The notes: generated from the letters alone by a model not told the origin. DNA of 64,000 nucleotides from Diabrotica undecimpunctata (GCF_040954645.1 NC_092803.1:61029984-61093983), one strand, 5' to 3'. Numbered from the stretch's first letter, positions 34,381 to 47,219 are shown. A program made the numbers and translations.

Positions 34381-35600
34381 TTATCTGGAAAAACGTAGAT
34401 ACTAATATTAACATTACATTATCTAAGACATTTGTGGAATCTCAGATGTTAATCACCCACCAATTTGCCAACACATTTCAAGACCGTTAACACTTATCTA
34501 TGTCTAAACATTGATGCCAAATGTCCACTATTAGTAGTACCCATATAATTAATAATAGTAAACATATAATTGTTTAAACTTAAACTCGTAACTTTCACTT
34601 TTAGAAGATTGGAACATTTTCTTATCACAGAATAATGTTCTTTTCGTGTTTTCACAGCAGTCAAAAGAGCATTTTATTCATTTTCAGTAGCTACCCATCG
34701 TCTGCCTGAAAGCTAGACGCATTCTTTACTGATCTTGTCAGTGTTTCTGAACATACAATAAAAATCGTTTACGGACATTTAATTCATCAGCCAATTCACT
34801 TAAAGGCTAATATTCTTTCAATGTTGCTATAGCTATTGTTGTTAGTTAAATGTTGTGGCATTTCTGAAAATTTATTTTGATAATTTTTAAGAACTATTAA
34901 ATATGAATGCAGTGAAAAATTATGTGCAAAGTCTAAACCACACAATTACATTTTGGTATTCACAATTCAGTTACTATAAACTAAGTGAAATTTCAAAATA
35001 AATTTGAAATTCCAACCCACTATTGTAATACCAATATATTATTAGTTAATTTAATTAATAAAATTAATTTAATTAATAAAATTAACTTATTGCCAAATGT
35101 GCACTAATTTTGGTGGAGTGGATGCAGTTCTTTTTAATTGCCATGAATATGTCCTTAACCTTCAAAACTTGTAAAGGTATTGACTGTGGAATTGCAAAAA
35201 AACTGTATATTAACTTTTCTGTATTTAAATATTTTTTGCAAATCTTTTGTTAGAAATTATAGACTAAAGGTATTAAGTTCACTGTCCAGCACTTAATTTA
35301 ATAAAAGTATTGGCAAATCTGGACATAGGAATCAATCTATCTACAATAATAACATATCTACAGATTTAATAATAAATTAGAATTAAAAATATTAACCATA
35401 TTGACAAAATCCTGAATTATCAATGTAGAATTGAATAGTTTTTATTTATGCTGTATGTGTGATTTTGTTAATTTGATGAGTTTAGTTTCTTGCAATCCAC
35501 TTCAAGTGTGTTCTACCTTTGATTCTTTAGAGTTAGGTATTATTATTAAAATAAAAGTGTGTTTTCATAACCCTTTTGTATCATTCTTACCCATGATTAT
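34381..35600. other. No gene recognised
   Basis: AT-rich. A short AATTAATTTAATTAAT-type repeat lies at 35045-35085. Confidence 0.5.
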
Positions 35601-35602
35601 GA

Positions 35603-35760
35603 CCGCGTATGTAGCTCAATGAGCAATTCTAATCGAGGTTAAGCTCGATCGTTCTAGTATTCGAATCTCCTACTTGAACCGATATTTTATAGAATTTATT
35701 GCATATGAATCACGATTGCAATGAAAGCTTACACTACATAATATATATACATGTAAGGAG
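35603..35760 (+). repeat. Possible tRNA-derived SINE head
   Basis: TGTAGCTCAATGAGCA looks like a pol III A box and GTATTCGAATCTCC, about 45 nt later, like a B box. Spacing suits a tRNA, but arms do not pair into a cloverleaf and no anticodon stem is clear, so a SINE head or tRNA relic is more likely than a gene. Confidence 0.35.
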
Positions 35761-36194
35761 TATCGCTGCAGAAAGTGTCTTTAACCAAGGAGCTAAAGGC
35801 CCAATATCTGAAACCCAGCGACTTGACTGGACATTTGGAGATTCTAAGGATTGGAACAACGCTGTCTAGATCTTGTTTCGTCATTATTTCCACAAAAAAG
35901 ATTTTGAACGCACACTAAATATCGTCAAACATATTCAATAAAGTAAGTTTGTTTATGGGTATGATAAGGCCGTTAGTCGTTGTAAAGGAGCTAATACCGC
36001 TTTTAGCGGGCCAGAATTATTTTGCGGTATCCTAAAAAGGCCAAAGATGTCTGAAATGGAAAAAGAAACTTAGTACATTATACTTTTAAAATTTTCAAAG
36101 AAAAAATTTATATATACATAAAATTAAAGAAAGATTAAGCACACTACACAAATACAAAATTGTTACGTGCAAACAATATTACTGCTACATAAAG

Positions 36195-36335
36195 ATGCTA
36201 CTTAAAAAGTCTTGATCTTCTCAAGCTTTCTGCGCCATTCTGCTTTGCCTTACTTGAATTTTCCAGTTGGCAACACCAATTTTCTCAGCATCCTGTGTTA
36301 CTCCGTCCATTCACCTCAGCTTTAGTTTACGATTC
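36195..36335 (-). mobile_element. LINE C-terminal scrap
   Basis: The minus strand reads KLKLRWMDGVTQDAEKIGVA, then NWKIQVRQSRMAQKA, matching the end of many insect LINE ORF2 proteins. Nothing upstream is preserved. Confidence 0.55.
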
Positions 36336-36599
36336 TCAGTCTTACGATTATACACCTACTACAAAAAACCTCTTATGGTTATGTACTATGGTTGAAATTT
36401 ACAGTTTCATCCAATTCTGACAATTTTTTAGTTGTCTGTAGCAGTTGAAGTATCTAGGAACATCTTTGACTACAGTCTCTACCTTACAGCTCCTAGTTGT
36501 ATAAAAGTGTCAAGGTACAGTTTTGGCTTTGCATCAGTAACCATCCGGATTGCAACAGACTAGTACTTGCACTTCGGTGTCTTTAAAGATTTCGTCCAC

Positions 36600-38170
36600 C
36601 ATATTTCTTACAACCCCCAATCCAATTGGCGGAATTCTAGGTTTCGCCTGGCTATCGTTTGCACGAGCTCCCTCAATTGAAGTAATGCTTCCCACACATC
36701 TTGGTAGGTAGGTTGGTCATGGGCAGTGTCTTTGGTTACCAGATAGTAAAGGTAACTTAATGAGTCTTTGAGTTTCAAAGATTTTCCAGGGGCTGGTAGT
36801 TCGCATTAGTTTAGCAACTCTACCAAACTTCCTTCGAAATATGGATACCAAACCTTGTACGTCTTTAATACTTACCGGGATGGTATGGGCTAGTGAGTAG
36901 TCATCTAGAAGTGCGAGTAGATCTTGTTTTTCTTCAGTGGTAACACCATGTCTTGCTTTACCGGTACCTCCATAAGTCCCCGATAATTCCGCTAACGTGA
37001 GGTCAGGTACTTCTTGGACTTCCACTTCTTATACGGATTCCACTTCCACTGGTTAGGGTGTACTACCAATGGCTTTCCCCGCGGAATCTTGCTTATTCGG
37101 TAGATCACATCCTTAATCTTCTCCATAATGAGGTACGGACCCTCCCAGAACTGCTGCAACTTGGGAGAACAATCTTTTTGCTTTTTTGGATTATAGAGCC
37201 AGACTTCGTCGTTCTTCTTAAAATATCCCTTTTCAGCTTGGATATCGTACCGTTTCTTCATTCGGTAGCTAATGATCTGAAGCTGGGAATGGACCAACTT
37301 GTATATATCTTTCATTCTTCTTCCAAATTCGCTCAAATAATTTCCAGGTCTACATCCAAACCCGAGCTCACAAGGTAGTTGCATCTCGCGTCTAAATATC
37401 TCCAATGCCCACATTACTTGCATCTGTATCTAAAATAAAGTCTCCTTCTGACAGTGGATACCCTAATATCGACGATTAAATACTTAAGGTTTCAAAGGCA
37501 GTTTGACAGTCTCCATCCCAGCAGTAATTCCTTGCTTCCTCTGTAAGTCGTGTTAACGGCTTAGCGATATTTGCAAACTTCTTAATGAACCTCCAATGGT
37601 AAGTACATAGCCCAAGAAGACTTCTTACTTGATATTTGTCGATCGGTTCTGGCATAAGTCTTTCAAATGTCGCAGGAAGATTATAGAGTCTGAATGGCAT
37701 AACGTTGAGTTGCCACAATCTAGATCAAGTGGTGAAGGCTGTCTTTTTTATCTACTGGCTCCATCTCTAACTGTCAGTATCCAGACTTTAATTCCAAAGT
37801 AGGAAACAATTTACTTCCAGCCAATGTATCCAACGTGTCGTCAATCCGAGGGAGAGGATAACTATCTTTCTTGGTAACATTGTTCAACAAACGGTATTCC
37901 ACACAGAACCTCGTAGTTTCGTATTTCTTCTTGACCAGGACCACCGGAGAGACCCAGGGGTTGGTAGAAAGTTCCATCATCTCATCTTTTTTAATTTCCT
38001 GAACAATCCTTTCCGCTTTCTCTCTCTTCGCCTGTGGTAATTGTCGAGCTCTTTGACGAATTGGCTTAGCATTACTAATTTTATGTTTGACAATCGTAGT
38101 TCTTCCCGTCTTTTCTCCATTTGGTACGAAGATGTCACGATACCGCCGAAAAAATTCACTTAAGTTCATT
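36600..38170 (-). mobile_element. Ty3/gypsy retrotransposon pol remnant, internally deleted
   Basis: On the minus strand (right to left): the start of RT (KHKISNAKPIRQRARQLP, WVSPVVLVKKK, FCVEYRLLNNVTKKDSYPLP, RIDDTLDTLAGS) at 38169-37774; a jump to MPFRLYNLPATFERLM and GLCTYHWRFIKKFANIAKPL at 37718-37476; then the integrase C-terminus (MKKRYDIQAEKGYFKKNDEV, WLYNPKKQKDCSPKLQQFWE, GPYLIMEKIKDVIYRI) at 37423-36992, and an unassigned ~100-residue tail to 36717. The YVDD box, RNase H and integrase core are deleted. No LTRs are recognisable. An old, dead copy unrelated to the LTR element at 47457. Confidence 0.88.
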
Positions 38171-38309
38171 TATCCACCTGATTTAGAGACTGACCAGCAA
38201 CTGCTGGTTCGATCATTTGATTGAATATTTGTTACACTCCCGGTTGATAGTGGTTATGTTTAGTAGTTTAGTGATCTGTGGTTCACACCCGTTCGATGTT
38301 GGCCTTGGC

Positions 38310-38697
38310 CACGGAATAATAAACAATCAGAATGCCCACTCTGCTTGAAAAAATAAGTACGCGCAGACGGAATCAGCCATGTTTTAGTCGGAACCAGTGC
38401 TATTCAGTGACATTTTATCTGGTGTGCATATACAAATTAACCCGGTTTAATTTATTTACGGCGACTACAGACATAATATGTACTATTTTATTAGTATGTT
38501 TAGTTGAAGAATAGATTAAATTATTTCAAATGTACTAAACTATTAATCTATAAAAATTTAAATTACAGTTCTGTCGTAGCTTGTCACAAATTTCCAAATT
38601 AGAGTCTATGTTTCCGTCTAAAGCATGGCGTTCGCGTGCTGATAAACTTCAAAGGCGGCATCTGAGAGTGGGCATTCTGATTGTTATTTATTCTGTG
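38310..38697. mobile_element. 388-bp MITE with long inverted ends
   Basis: CACGGAATAATAAACAATCA GAATGCCCACTCT at the left faces the near-exact complement ending at 38697. Weaker inverted similarity extends about 90 bp inward. CCTTGGC (38303-38309) and CCTTCGC (38698-38704) are a probable 7-8 bp TSD with one change, suggesting hAT type. Confidence 0.78.
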
Positions 38698-38749
38698 CCT
38701 TCGCCATGAAATAGTATTCGAAATTTCTACAGGGATTCAGAGCCGGCTT

Positions 38750-39010
38750 ATAAAATAGCAATAACAACGGAAGCACTTAAATTAGATTTAGAAAAGTTAG
38801 AAAATCTCATGAGGAAGGCACAATAACGGCAGAAGCACTCAAAGAAATGGGAGACATGGAGATTGAAATAATGTTCAAACTATGTATTGAAATCTGGAAC
38901 ACGGGAAAATGGCCAGATGATTGGCGAAGCTCACTTTCATACCTATCTACAAGAAAGGTTCACCAACTATCTGTAATAACTACCGTATATAGCCCTAAAC
39001 TCCCACGAGT
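38750..39010 (+). mobile_element. LINE RT N-terminal fragment
   Basis: Reads TAEALKEMGDMEIEIMFKLC, then IEIWNTGKWPDDWRSS, the LINE segment just before the RT fingers. It breaks off at about 39010 where a minus LINE begins. Confidence 0.65.
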
Positions 39011-39034
39011 AAATATCTTTTTTATTCTCTTTAT

Positions 39035-40620
39035 GTAGACATGAATATGTCTGTTTTTCAATGTGCTTCCAGTAAGTTGTCGTTCCATCGTTTTCGTGGT
39101 CTTCCTATTGGGGAACCGTCTCTACTTCTCTATTTATTGTCATTCGACTTATATGGTCGTTCCATTCTCCTCTTCTATTTCTTATCCAGTCCTTGTGATG
39201 TTCTATACCTTGCAGCTACGTCGTATATATGTACCTACTTCAGTTCTGTCTCATAGTGTCTTACCACAAATTTTTTTTTTTTCATCTCTGCTGTTTCTAA
39301 CATGCGGATGATGTTGCCATAATAAGCCGCAACAAAAGGGTATTAAGCGAAAAAGTTATAGAACTGAAACGAGAAGCTGCTACGTTTGGTCTATATATAA
39401 ATGAAAGCAACACAAAATATATGGAGGGCACAAAATCGAATGAACATGAGAATCTGAAGATAGACAAGCATACCTACAAATATGCCTCCACTTTTCCCTA
39501 CCTAGGCTCAATAATAAATGACAACAACATCAGTCAAGAAATACAAGCACGGATTCTTAGCGGTAATAAGTGCTTTTATGCATACAAAGACTGAATGAAA
39601 AGTAAGTTACTGAATCGTGAGTCTAAGCTGAGAATCTACAAAACAGTAATTAGACCAGTGGTCACATATGGATGTGAAACGTGGACCCTCTCAACCACTG
39701 ATGAAAATCAACTGAGAATGTTTGAGCGCAAAATACTAAGGAAGATATTTGGACCAACCCAATGCAGCGATAGTTCGTGGAGAATTAAAATGAACCACGA
39801 GCTGGATGAACTAATGCAGAGCGCAGATATTGTCAGATTTGTAAAATCACAAAGACTAAACTGGCTTGGTCACCTAGAAAGAATGCCAGATAATCGAGCT
39901 GTAAAAGTAGTCCAGAGATGGAAGCCCCAAGGAAACAGAACAAGAGGAAGGCCCCGTAAAAGATGGATAGACGACGTAGAGAGGGATCTTAAAACCATGA
40001 ACATCAGGCAGTGGCGAAGGAAAGTATCCGACAGGGCAGAATGGAAGAACATTGTTAAGCAGGCCAAGACTCACAAAGGGTTGTAGCGCCATTAGAAGAA
40101 GAAGAAGAAGCTGTTTCTAACATCCTTTTTGTCCTCACTGTGTTAGGTCGTGTATCTGCTGTGTATGTCATTATTATTGGTCTGATGTCTGTTTTGTAAA
40201 TTTTGCCTTTAATTTCCTTTTCGATATTTTTATTTCTCCATATTGTTTCATTCAGGTAACCTGCAGTTGTGTTTGCTCTACTAACTTGATCATCCATTTC
40301 TGTTTCGAGCTCTCCATAACTATACAATGTGATGCCTAGATATTTAAACTCCGTTCTATTATCTGATGTGCCAGCTCCAATTTACATCTTAGTAGATTTG
40401 TTGTTATAACCATGCATTTTGTTTCTTTTTTGGGGAAATTAACATGTTAAATTTTCTGGCGGTTATATTAAATTGGTGCAGCATACGTTGTAAATCATCT
40501 TCAGTTTGAGAGAAGAATTCTTATTTTTTTTTTAAATTTCATTCATGATCAGGTTAAACAATAGAGGACTCAGGGATTCCCCCTGTCTTATCCCATTGCC
40601 AGCTTCAATTGGTTAAAATG
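39035..40620 (-). mobile_element. Minus-strand LINE, split by a plus-strand LINE
   Basis: Part 1 (40620-40124, minus): AGNGIRQGESLSPLLFNLIM, a degraded middle, FKYLGITLYSYGELETEMDD, QVSRANTTAGYLNETI, IYKTDIRPIIM, RTKRMLETA. Part 2 (39303-39035, minus) resumes LETAEM-, then DGSPIGRPRKRWNDNLLEAH. The two halves are separated exactly by the 806-bp LINE insertion. Same family as 1975-2290. Confidence 0.85.
39304..40109 (+). mobile_element. 5'-truncated LINE, 14-bp TSD, GAAGAA tail
   Basis: Starts within the RT A-D-D box (ADDVAIIS frame), then FPYLGSIINDNNISQEIQAR, an in-frame TGA at about 39592, VIRPVVTYGCETWTLSTTDE, RLNWLGHLERMPDNRAVKVV, GRPRKRWIDDVERDLKTM and QAKTHKGL, followed by (GAA)n. GCTGTTTCTAACAT flanks it at 39290-39303 and 40110-40123. 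Its C-terminus matches the LINE at 7758-8488. Confidence 0.93.
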
Positions 40621-42217
40621 TGGAAGGTGATTCTCAAGTGAGAAAGGCAATCAGCCGAAACAGCTGTAGTGATAAGAATTTAAAATAAATTTTGTGGAAG
40701 TTTGAAAACAAAGTTTTCAGTGTTTTATTGTTACAGATGTTAATATGTTTTTCGTTATAATCGAAACGGAAAATCTCAGTAATAAACGTAAAAGCTATGC
40801 CTGGAACATACTGTGGCTCACATCATTACTAGAAAAATACATCAGACAAAACAGCCAAGGGGAACTGATAAACCATAAATACTACAGACACAAATATCAT
40901 GAAATAGAATAAAAAGATGGATACATTCAGAGGAACAAGAGAGCACACCGCATGAAATCCAAAAGAACAATCACTGGTTGTCGGGGAAACCTTAAAATTA
41001 GTGGAAGAAAGAAAACTTATGCTACAACGTACCACAAAAACAGGAAACAACTGGAGCAATATGCAAATCGCAATGAACATAAGAAACATGCAATCAAAGA
41101 GGCAGAACCAATCATTTTACGAGCAGAAGTAGAGAAGCTCTCAACCAACTTGTAACATTTTTTTTATAATTAAAATAGCAAACAATTTTTAATCCCTTTA
41201 CCCCCGTTGCTGATACGCCCATGGCCGTATCTGCAAATATATACGCGGGTAGTCTTGTTTACCATTAGCAAATTTTTATTGGAACCTACCGAGCTATCGC
41301 GGAGTTCTCAACGTACGGATAGATCATACTTATCAAAAGAGGCCGAAGTAGTATACTTTATGGTAGGGCTTGGTTAATCTCTTTTCGGTTCCAGGCGGGT
41401 TCTATTTGACACTTTGGTAAACATAGTCGTAAAAGTACTTTATAGTATTGTTCTGAAAGAGCGTAATTCAAAAGGTTTTATCTCTTCTCACATTTCCAAC
41501 AACAAAAGTCCCGTTACTGTCTATGTTCGTTAGAACCTTTCCTATCTTCCTAGAAATGGAAACAGCCTGGCCTGTCATTTTTAAGAGGGGATATCCCACA
41601 TTTTTTTGGGAAGCTTGGTAAATTTTGAGAGGAAAAAAACTCACTTCTGACAGGGCAGTCTTTGAGTAAAAGCGCTTGCTTATCTTACCGTTCTCTGTGA
41701 ATTTTTTCTTTAAGTGTGTATACACTTAAATATTTGAGTTTCTTAATCTAATACCATATTAGATTAAATATGGTTATAAAATACCTTTATTTTAATTAAC
41801 TTCAGTGCTTGATACTAGTAAAAGTATAATAGAGTCAGTCAAGTAGTGTAGCAGCCATCAAGATTTATTGTAAGTTATCGTAATCATATTACCTTCAATT
41901 ATTTGGGCGAATAATATGATAATCGTATTACCCAATCCTGGACGAATCAGCGTTAAACCATTTCTTAACCCCTTAACTACCAATTTAGCAATTTAATTAA
42001 AAGAACATTTAATATTTTTATACGAACTTTCAATCAGCTATTAAGAACTCCTCACTAATAATTATTACGAACATTTAATTCTCAGTAAGAACAGTTAATC
42101 ATTAAACAACAGTGCGAGATAGACAGTTAACTTACAACCAAGTGCGGGTTGGTTTAATTTTTATAATACAGAATTCTTGTAACCTTTTTGTATTCTTTTG
42201 AATTTAACTTTTATTTG
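40621..42217. other. No gene recognised; two short palindromes
   Basis: TTAAGTGTGTATACACTTAA at 41710-41729 and TTAATCTAATA with its complement at 41743-41767 lie next to each other. Open frames at 40952-41155 and 41725-41468 resemble nothing I know. Confidence 0.5.
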
Positions 42218-42218
42218 C

Positions 42219-42221
<3 letters not shown>

Positions 42222-42280
<59 letters not shown>
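42222..42280. repeat. (AT)n microsatellite abutting a LINE 3' end
   Basis: A pure AT repeat of about 59 bp, directly adjoining the 3' end of the minus LINE that follows. Confidence 0.95.
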
Positions 42281-42284
<4 letters not shown>

Positions 42285-43560
42285 GAACACTAGTACAGTA
42301 TTCACTGCCTTCTCTCGCTCAACCGTTTCCATCTCTCTCTGTTATCCCATTCTCCAGTGTTTAGGCCTCTCTTACTCATGGCGTCGTCTACTTCGTTCCT
42401 CCAGAATTTTCGGGATCGTCCTCTTTTCCTCCTTCCTATGGGGCTCTATTCGGTTATTCTCTTTATCCACCTGCTGTCGCTAGTTCTTCTTACATGTCCA
42501 TACCACTTTAGTCTTTTTTGTTCTATATATGTTAGTATGTCTGTTTCTATTGATGTTCTTTGCTTTATTTCGTCATTACTTCTCCTATCCATTCTTGTTA
42601 CTTTGCAGCATCTTCGCAGGCATTCCATCTCTGTTGCTACTATCTTATTGCTGTTTTTCTTGTTTATGATCCAATTTTCAGCCCCATATGCCATATTATG
42701 TCATAATACTTCGCACTAATGTTTTATAAATCTGTGTTTTTGTCTTCATATTTAGGTGTCTATTCCACCATACTGAGTTAAGTTGTCGGTTGCTGTTCTT
42801 GTTTGTCCTAATCTTTGTATAATTTCTTCCTCTGTTGTTGCCTTTTTCGTGATTATAAACCCCAAGTATTTGAATTTATCCTTTCCTTTGAGTGTTACGT
42901 TGTCATCAATCTGTAGATCTTCTGTCTTCTTTACTTGTAGATAGGTACTTTGTTTTCGCGAGGTTAATGTCTAGGCCAGCCTTGGTATATTCTTCTTGTA
43001 GTTTCTTCATCATGTAGCTGAAGTCATCTTGGTCTTGTGCAATCACTACTTGATCATCTGCAAAGCTTAACGTATATAGGTATTCGTTCCGTATCGGTAC
43101 TCCTATGCCTTCGCATTTTCTTTTCCATGTAGACAAGGCTTTCTCTAAGTATATTTTGAATAGGGTTGGAGAAGTGGAACAACCCTGCAGGAGCCCTTTT
43201 GTTGTGGTGAAGTCTCCTATGATTCTTGTTCCCATTTTAATGGAGACTTAATTTTCTTTATTCAGAGCTTTTGTAGCTTCTATGAGTTACGTCTGTATTT
43301 CTAATTTGTACATTGCCTCCCATAGTTCTGACCTTGGCACAGAGTCATACGCCTTTCTCAGGTCCACAAATGCCAAATTTATACGTATTTTTTGCTTTTT
43401 TCTTTTCCAACAGTTGTTCCAGTGTGTATATGTGGTCTATGCATGATCTTCCTGCCGTGAAGCCTGCCTGATCCTCCCCGATTTTGCCTTTTATCGCTTG
43501 CTCTATCTTTTCTCGCAGTATCTTCCCATATACTCTTTATTTGCTATTCATTTTTTAAAT
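42285..43560 (-). mobile_element. LINE RT-to-3'-end fragment
   Basis: The minus strand reads TRIIGDFTTTKGLLQGCSTS PTLFKIYLEKAL, YLYTLSFADDQVVIAQDQDD, GLDINLAKTKYLS, then MAYGAENWIINKKNSNKI, RLKWYGHVRRTSDSRWIKRI. The FADD catalytic box is intact. A frame break lies between 42900 and 42700. The 3' end runs straight into the AT microsatellite. Confidence 0.87.
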
Positions 43561-44385
43561 TTATTGTACCCGTTATCTCGAGATAAGCCCATAAACAGCG
43601 AAGAGAGATATCTTTAATCAGCTTTAGTTGAATTTTTTTTTAAATAATATTAGGATCTCTTCGCTGAATTATATTGTATTTGTAAAGGTATTTCTTAATC
43701 ATAATACTGTTTATTTCTTTATGTATACAACCATTTATTAATTGATGGTGCATTTTTTTTACTTGTGTTTACATTCAGATTTATCCAAATTTAATCGTGT
43801 TGTTGAATACATTGTTTTGTTTTATCCATGAATTTTATTTCTCGACTCCTAATAAGTTTTCTGATAAAATAATACTTCTGAATATTTGCTTATTACATTA
43901 AATTAGTATTATACCTTCGACCAAGAGAAGGATCAGGCTGATTTAGTTTCGAAGTAGGTGAACGGAGTCCACCTAATATATTTATTATTTATGTAGGTAG
44001 TGTGTTGACCAAATTTATTTAATAATTAACTGTTGATATCTTTCCTTGGATTTGGTATCAGAACCTAAATATCTCTTTTTCGTTTCTAAGGTTTCTTAAC
44101 TTTCCCTTTGAACCGCAAAAAGTTAAGTGCTGCCCATTTTTCTATCTTATCTTCGGTAATTTTACCCATTTATGTTTTTGTTTATTTCTGTACCTTTTCT
44201 AATACATCTTATCCTGTCCTATCTTTACTTATGTCGTCCGTTGAACCCATTCCCGGCTCCAAAAGCTAGTTTTGAACCCACGACTCGCTCTCCACCAACC
44301 ATCTGGCTGCCCTCTGCAGTGTCTCCATTGGTGACCTTTCTAGCACCATCCAAAAAAGGTTTCCGAGGTTACAAACTAATAAACA
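43561..44385. other. No gene recognised
   Basis: AT-rich, with CTCGACTCC-type unique sequence. No TE domain identified. Confidence 0.5.
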
Positions 44386-44389
44386 AAAA

Positions 44390-45990
44390 AAAAACAGTGA
44401 TCGATGGCATACATACTAAAAGCAATGGGCGAGATTGGCTATATACTGAACTGATTGGTAATACTGAATATGAGCAACATGAATGGATCTCCTGATGAGT
44501 GGTGAAAATCAACCTTTATCCCTATCCATATAAAGGATCACTAACCATATTCAGCAATTACAGTACCATTGCCCTTATTCCTCATGCAAGCAAAATCCTG
44601 CTACATATAATCAATGAACGGCTTAAGAACTCTACTTCCAGAGATAGCCGGAGAACAATGCGGCTTTGTAGCAGGGAAAGGAACGCGTGAACATATTGAA
44701 CACCAGATAGATAATAGAAAAATCGAGTGAACACAATATATTACTAATATTGCTGTGTTTCGTAAATTATACAAAGGCTTTTTTTTCAGTAAAATGGGAT
44801 CCCCTCTGGAGTAAAAAAGGAAATATGGGAGTCCCTAACCACCAAGTTAAGTACAAAGAATATATTCAAATGCGTTCAAGACAAAAAAGGAACTAGACAG
44901 GGTTGTATAATATCACCATTAATATACAACATATATTCTGAATATACAATGAGAAAAGTACTAGACACATGGGATGGAAAATCAGTAACCTGCGATACAG
45001 AGATTTATACTGCCAGTGAATGAAATCGAAATAACTACTATCACCAAGCGGCTAAACCGCTAACATGGGAAAAACAAAAATAATGATATACAGGGCCAAT
45101 AATAATCTACTGTACATACACCCAGTGGAGAATTAATAAACTTAATTATAGAAATTAATAGAATTACTTATAGTTATTAATTTAATATAGAATATAGTAT
45201 TAATATAATATACAATTACTTATAGAATTAATAGAATAATAGATATATTTGTATACTTGGGCTCCCTTATAACCAACAATGGCGATTGCACTTCAGAAAT
45301 CAAGCATAGACTAGCAATGGCCAGAACCGATAAAGCGAAATGAATTAAAATATGGAACGATCAAATACTAATTTCAGATTCATCAGTGACCTTAATTTTC
45401 CCATTGCTACATACTCAGTTGAAACATGGACTATCAAAAAAAAACTGATAGAAGTAAGATCGAAGTCTTTGAACTTTGGGTCTACAGAAAAATTCTACGC
45501 GTTTCCTGTATCGAACCAACCTGCCAATTCTGGAAGAACTTAATATAAAAGACAGGTAATTAAAAAAAGTAAACCGAGTATTCTTCCTAAATTACTTCGG
45601 CCACATAGCCAGAAGAATGGGGACTACGGAACAATGGTAGAAGGCCGAAGACTGAGAGGAAGATCTCCATGGATACATCAAATGAAGACTGGTGGACACA
45701 GAATTTCAGCCAATGGAGACATCAAGCTAATAGTGTCAAGGGCTTAAGAAATGAGGAGAACCACAAAGGAGGATTCAAAGAAGAAATATGTTAACACCTT
45801 ACAATGGCCAGATAAGCAACGGCCAAACTACTAAAATTTTAAAAGATACGACCATAACTAAAAACACCAAACTACATCTGATGCTGGTTTATTTTTCCTA
45901 TCACTACCTATGCTGCAGAAACATGGACCATCAAAAATTCTGACTCATAACATATAATGGTCTTTGAAATGTGGATCTCAGCACACTGCA
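44390..45990 (+). mobile_element. Decayed LINE, RT to C-terminus
   Basis: Pieces in order: FSNYSTIALIPHASKILLHI INERLK; CGFVAGKGTREHI-like; QGCIISPLIYNIYSEYTM-like at about 44900; IFVYLGSLITNNGDCTSEIK HRLAMAR at about 45245; FGHIARRMG at about 45600; and a second copy of the post-RT block near 45890. Many stops. Possibly two overlapping fragments of one family. Confidence 0.7.
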
Positions 45991-46400
45991 TAAATAAACC
46001 CTAAAATAATGTACCTACCATTATAATTTGTAAATAGTTGTACTAGTACTAGAAATTTCATTTAGAGTATGTGTATTAACGTGGAATATTAAAGTTATCG
46101 AAATTTTTTATTTGGTTTATTGTAATTTATAAATATGTTATGGAAGTAAACTATATTTTTACTCCATCTAAATGAAAATAAGGTTTTGTGTGAAATTATA
46201 AATAAATATAATAAACTATGCACAAAATTCAAAACTAGCACGACTATTTGTTTGAACATACTTTTTTGCCATACTGGTGATAACTGTAATGGTATTAAAT
46301 TTTCATCAATGGTGTAAATAGGGACATAGCCACCAAATATTCTCTAAAAATAATATCCACGTATTGATAATATTTATTTACATAAAAATCAACAATAACT
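45991..46400. other. 3' flank of DOHH
   Basis: AT-rich. Probably includes the DOHH 3' UTR (minus strand) and poly-A signals such as the AATAAATA tracts near 46200. Confidence 0.4.
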
Positions 46401-47026
46401 TCAATTACTAAGAGCATTTGCATATTGAAATTCCGGACTATTTTCATATTCGCACATATCCAAAGCTACCTCACAACTCTCTTTAACCACTCTCTTGGGA
46501 TCTTCCAAATACTTAGTTAAAATTTCGGTACACTCTTCAGTAGCTATAGCACCCAAAGCCTCTGCACATTCATGCCGAACCATTTCATTTTCAAGACTAT
46601 CCTCTAAAGACTGTTTAAGATATTTTGTGGCTCTTTCATCTTGTAATTGCCCCAAAACAAATGCAATTTCATGTTTGAATAAGGCACTCCCATGTTGCAA
46701 AGCTGTTCCTAAGGCATCTATAGATTCTGTAGTTTGTAAATTTCTTAAAGAAAACATAGCTCGGTATCTTTCAAAAAGACTGGTATTTTCATCTAGTAAG
46801 ACCTTCTTCAATGCTGGAACATCAGTATCTTGACAAGGAGGTGCAGGATCCACAGAATTATAAGGGTTTGCTGATGAAAGTTTTTCATCCTGTTTTTGAG
46901 ACTGCAACCACTTTATTCTGTCTAATGCCAATTGGCAGGTTTCTGCAACTTCTATCACTGGATCATTTTTATGTTTCTCAAGAATTTTTATGCTTTCTAT
47001 ACTTCCAATAGCTCCTAAAGCTTCAC
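46401..47026 (-). CDS. DOHH: DOHH (deoxyhypusine hydroxylase) 3' exon
   Basis: DOHH hydroxylates deoxyhypusine on eIF5A to make hypusine, using a di-iron centre held by HEAT-like repeats. This last exon (about 207 codons, stop TGA at 46403-46401) starts GEALGAIGSIESIKILEKHK, right after the second His-Glu motif of the family. It continues EVAETCQLALDRIKWLQ, a variable linker, LFERYRAMFSLRNLQT, then FKHEIAFVLGQLQDERAT and VRHECAEALGAIATEECTEI. The last two segments contain the third and fourth iron-binding HE motifs, both intact. The acceptor AG is at 47028-47027 in phase 1. The N-terminal exons with the first two HE motifs were not found to the right, where an intron filled with TEs begins; they probably lie beyond the window. 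Confidence 0.95.
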
Positions 47027-47219
47027 CTAAAAATGATGATAAACATTATTTAATAAATTTTGAAATGAAAAAATTTTTACATTCAAATTTGGAAAGTACA
47101 CACCAATAAAAAAAGAAGGCAAACCTCACAAAAACATTAACTAGTAAAGTATTTGAATAAGCACGTTTTGGTGCCACTAACTATTTAAAAATGTTACAAC
47201 CAAGTGTAAAACTTTTAGT

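Noticed and set aside
35603..35680. True tRNA gene
   Set aside because: Acceptor, D and anticodon arms do not pair, and no anticodon loop can be placed.
36717..38169. Treating the gypsy remnant as the missing pol of the 47457 LTR element
   Set aside because: Opposite strand, 9 kb away, no shared LTR sequence and far more decayed.
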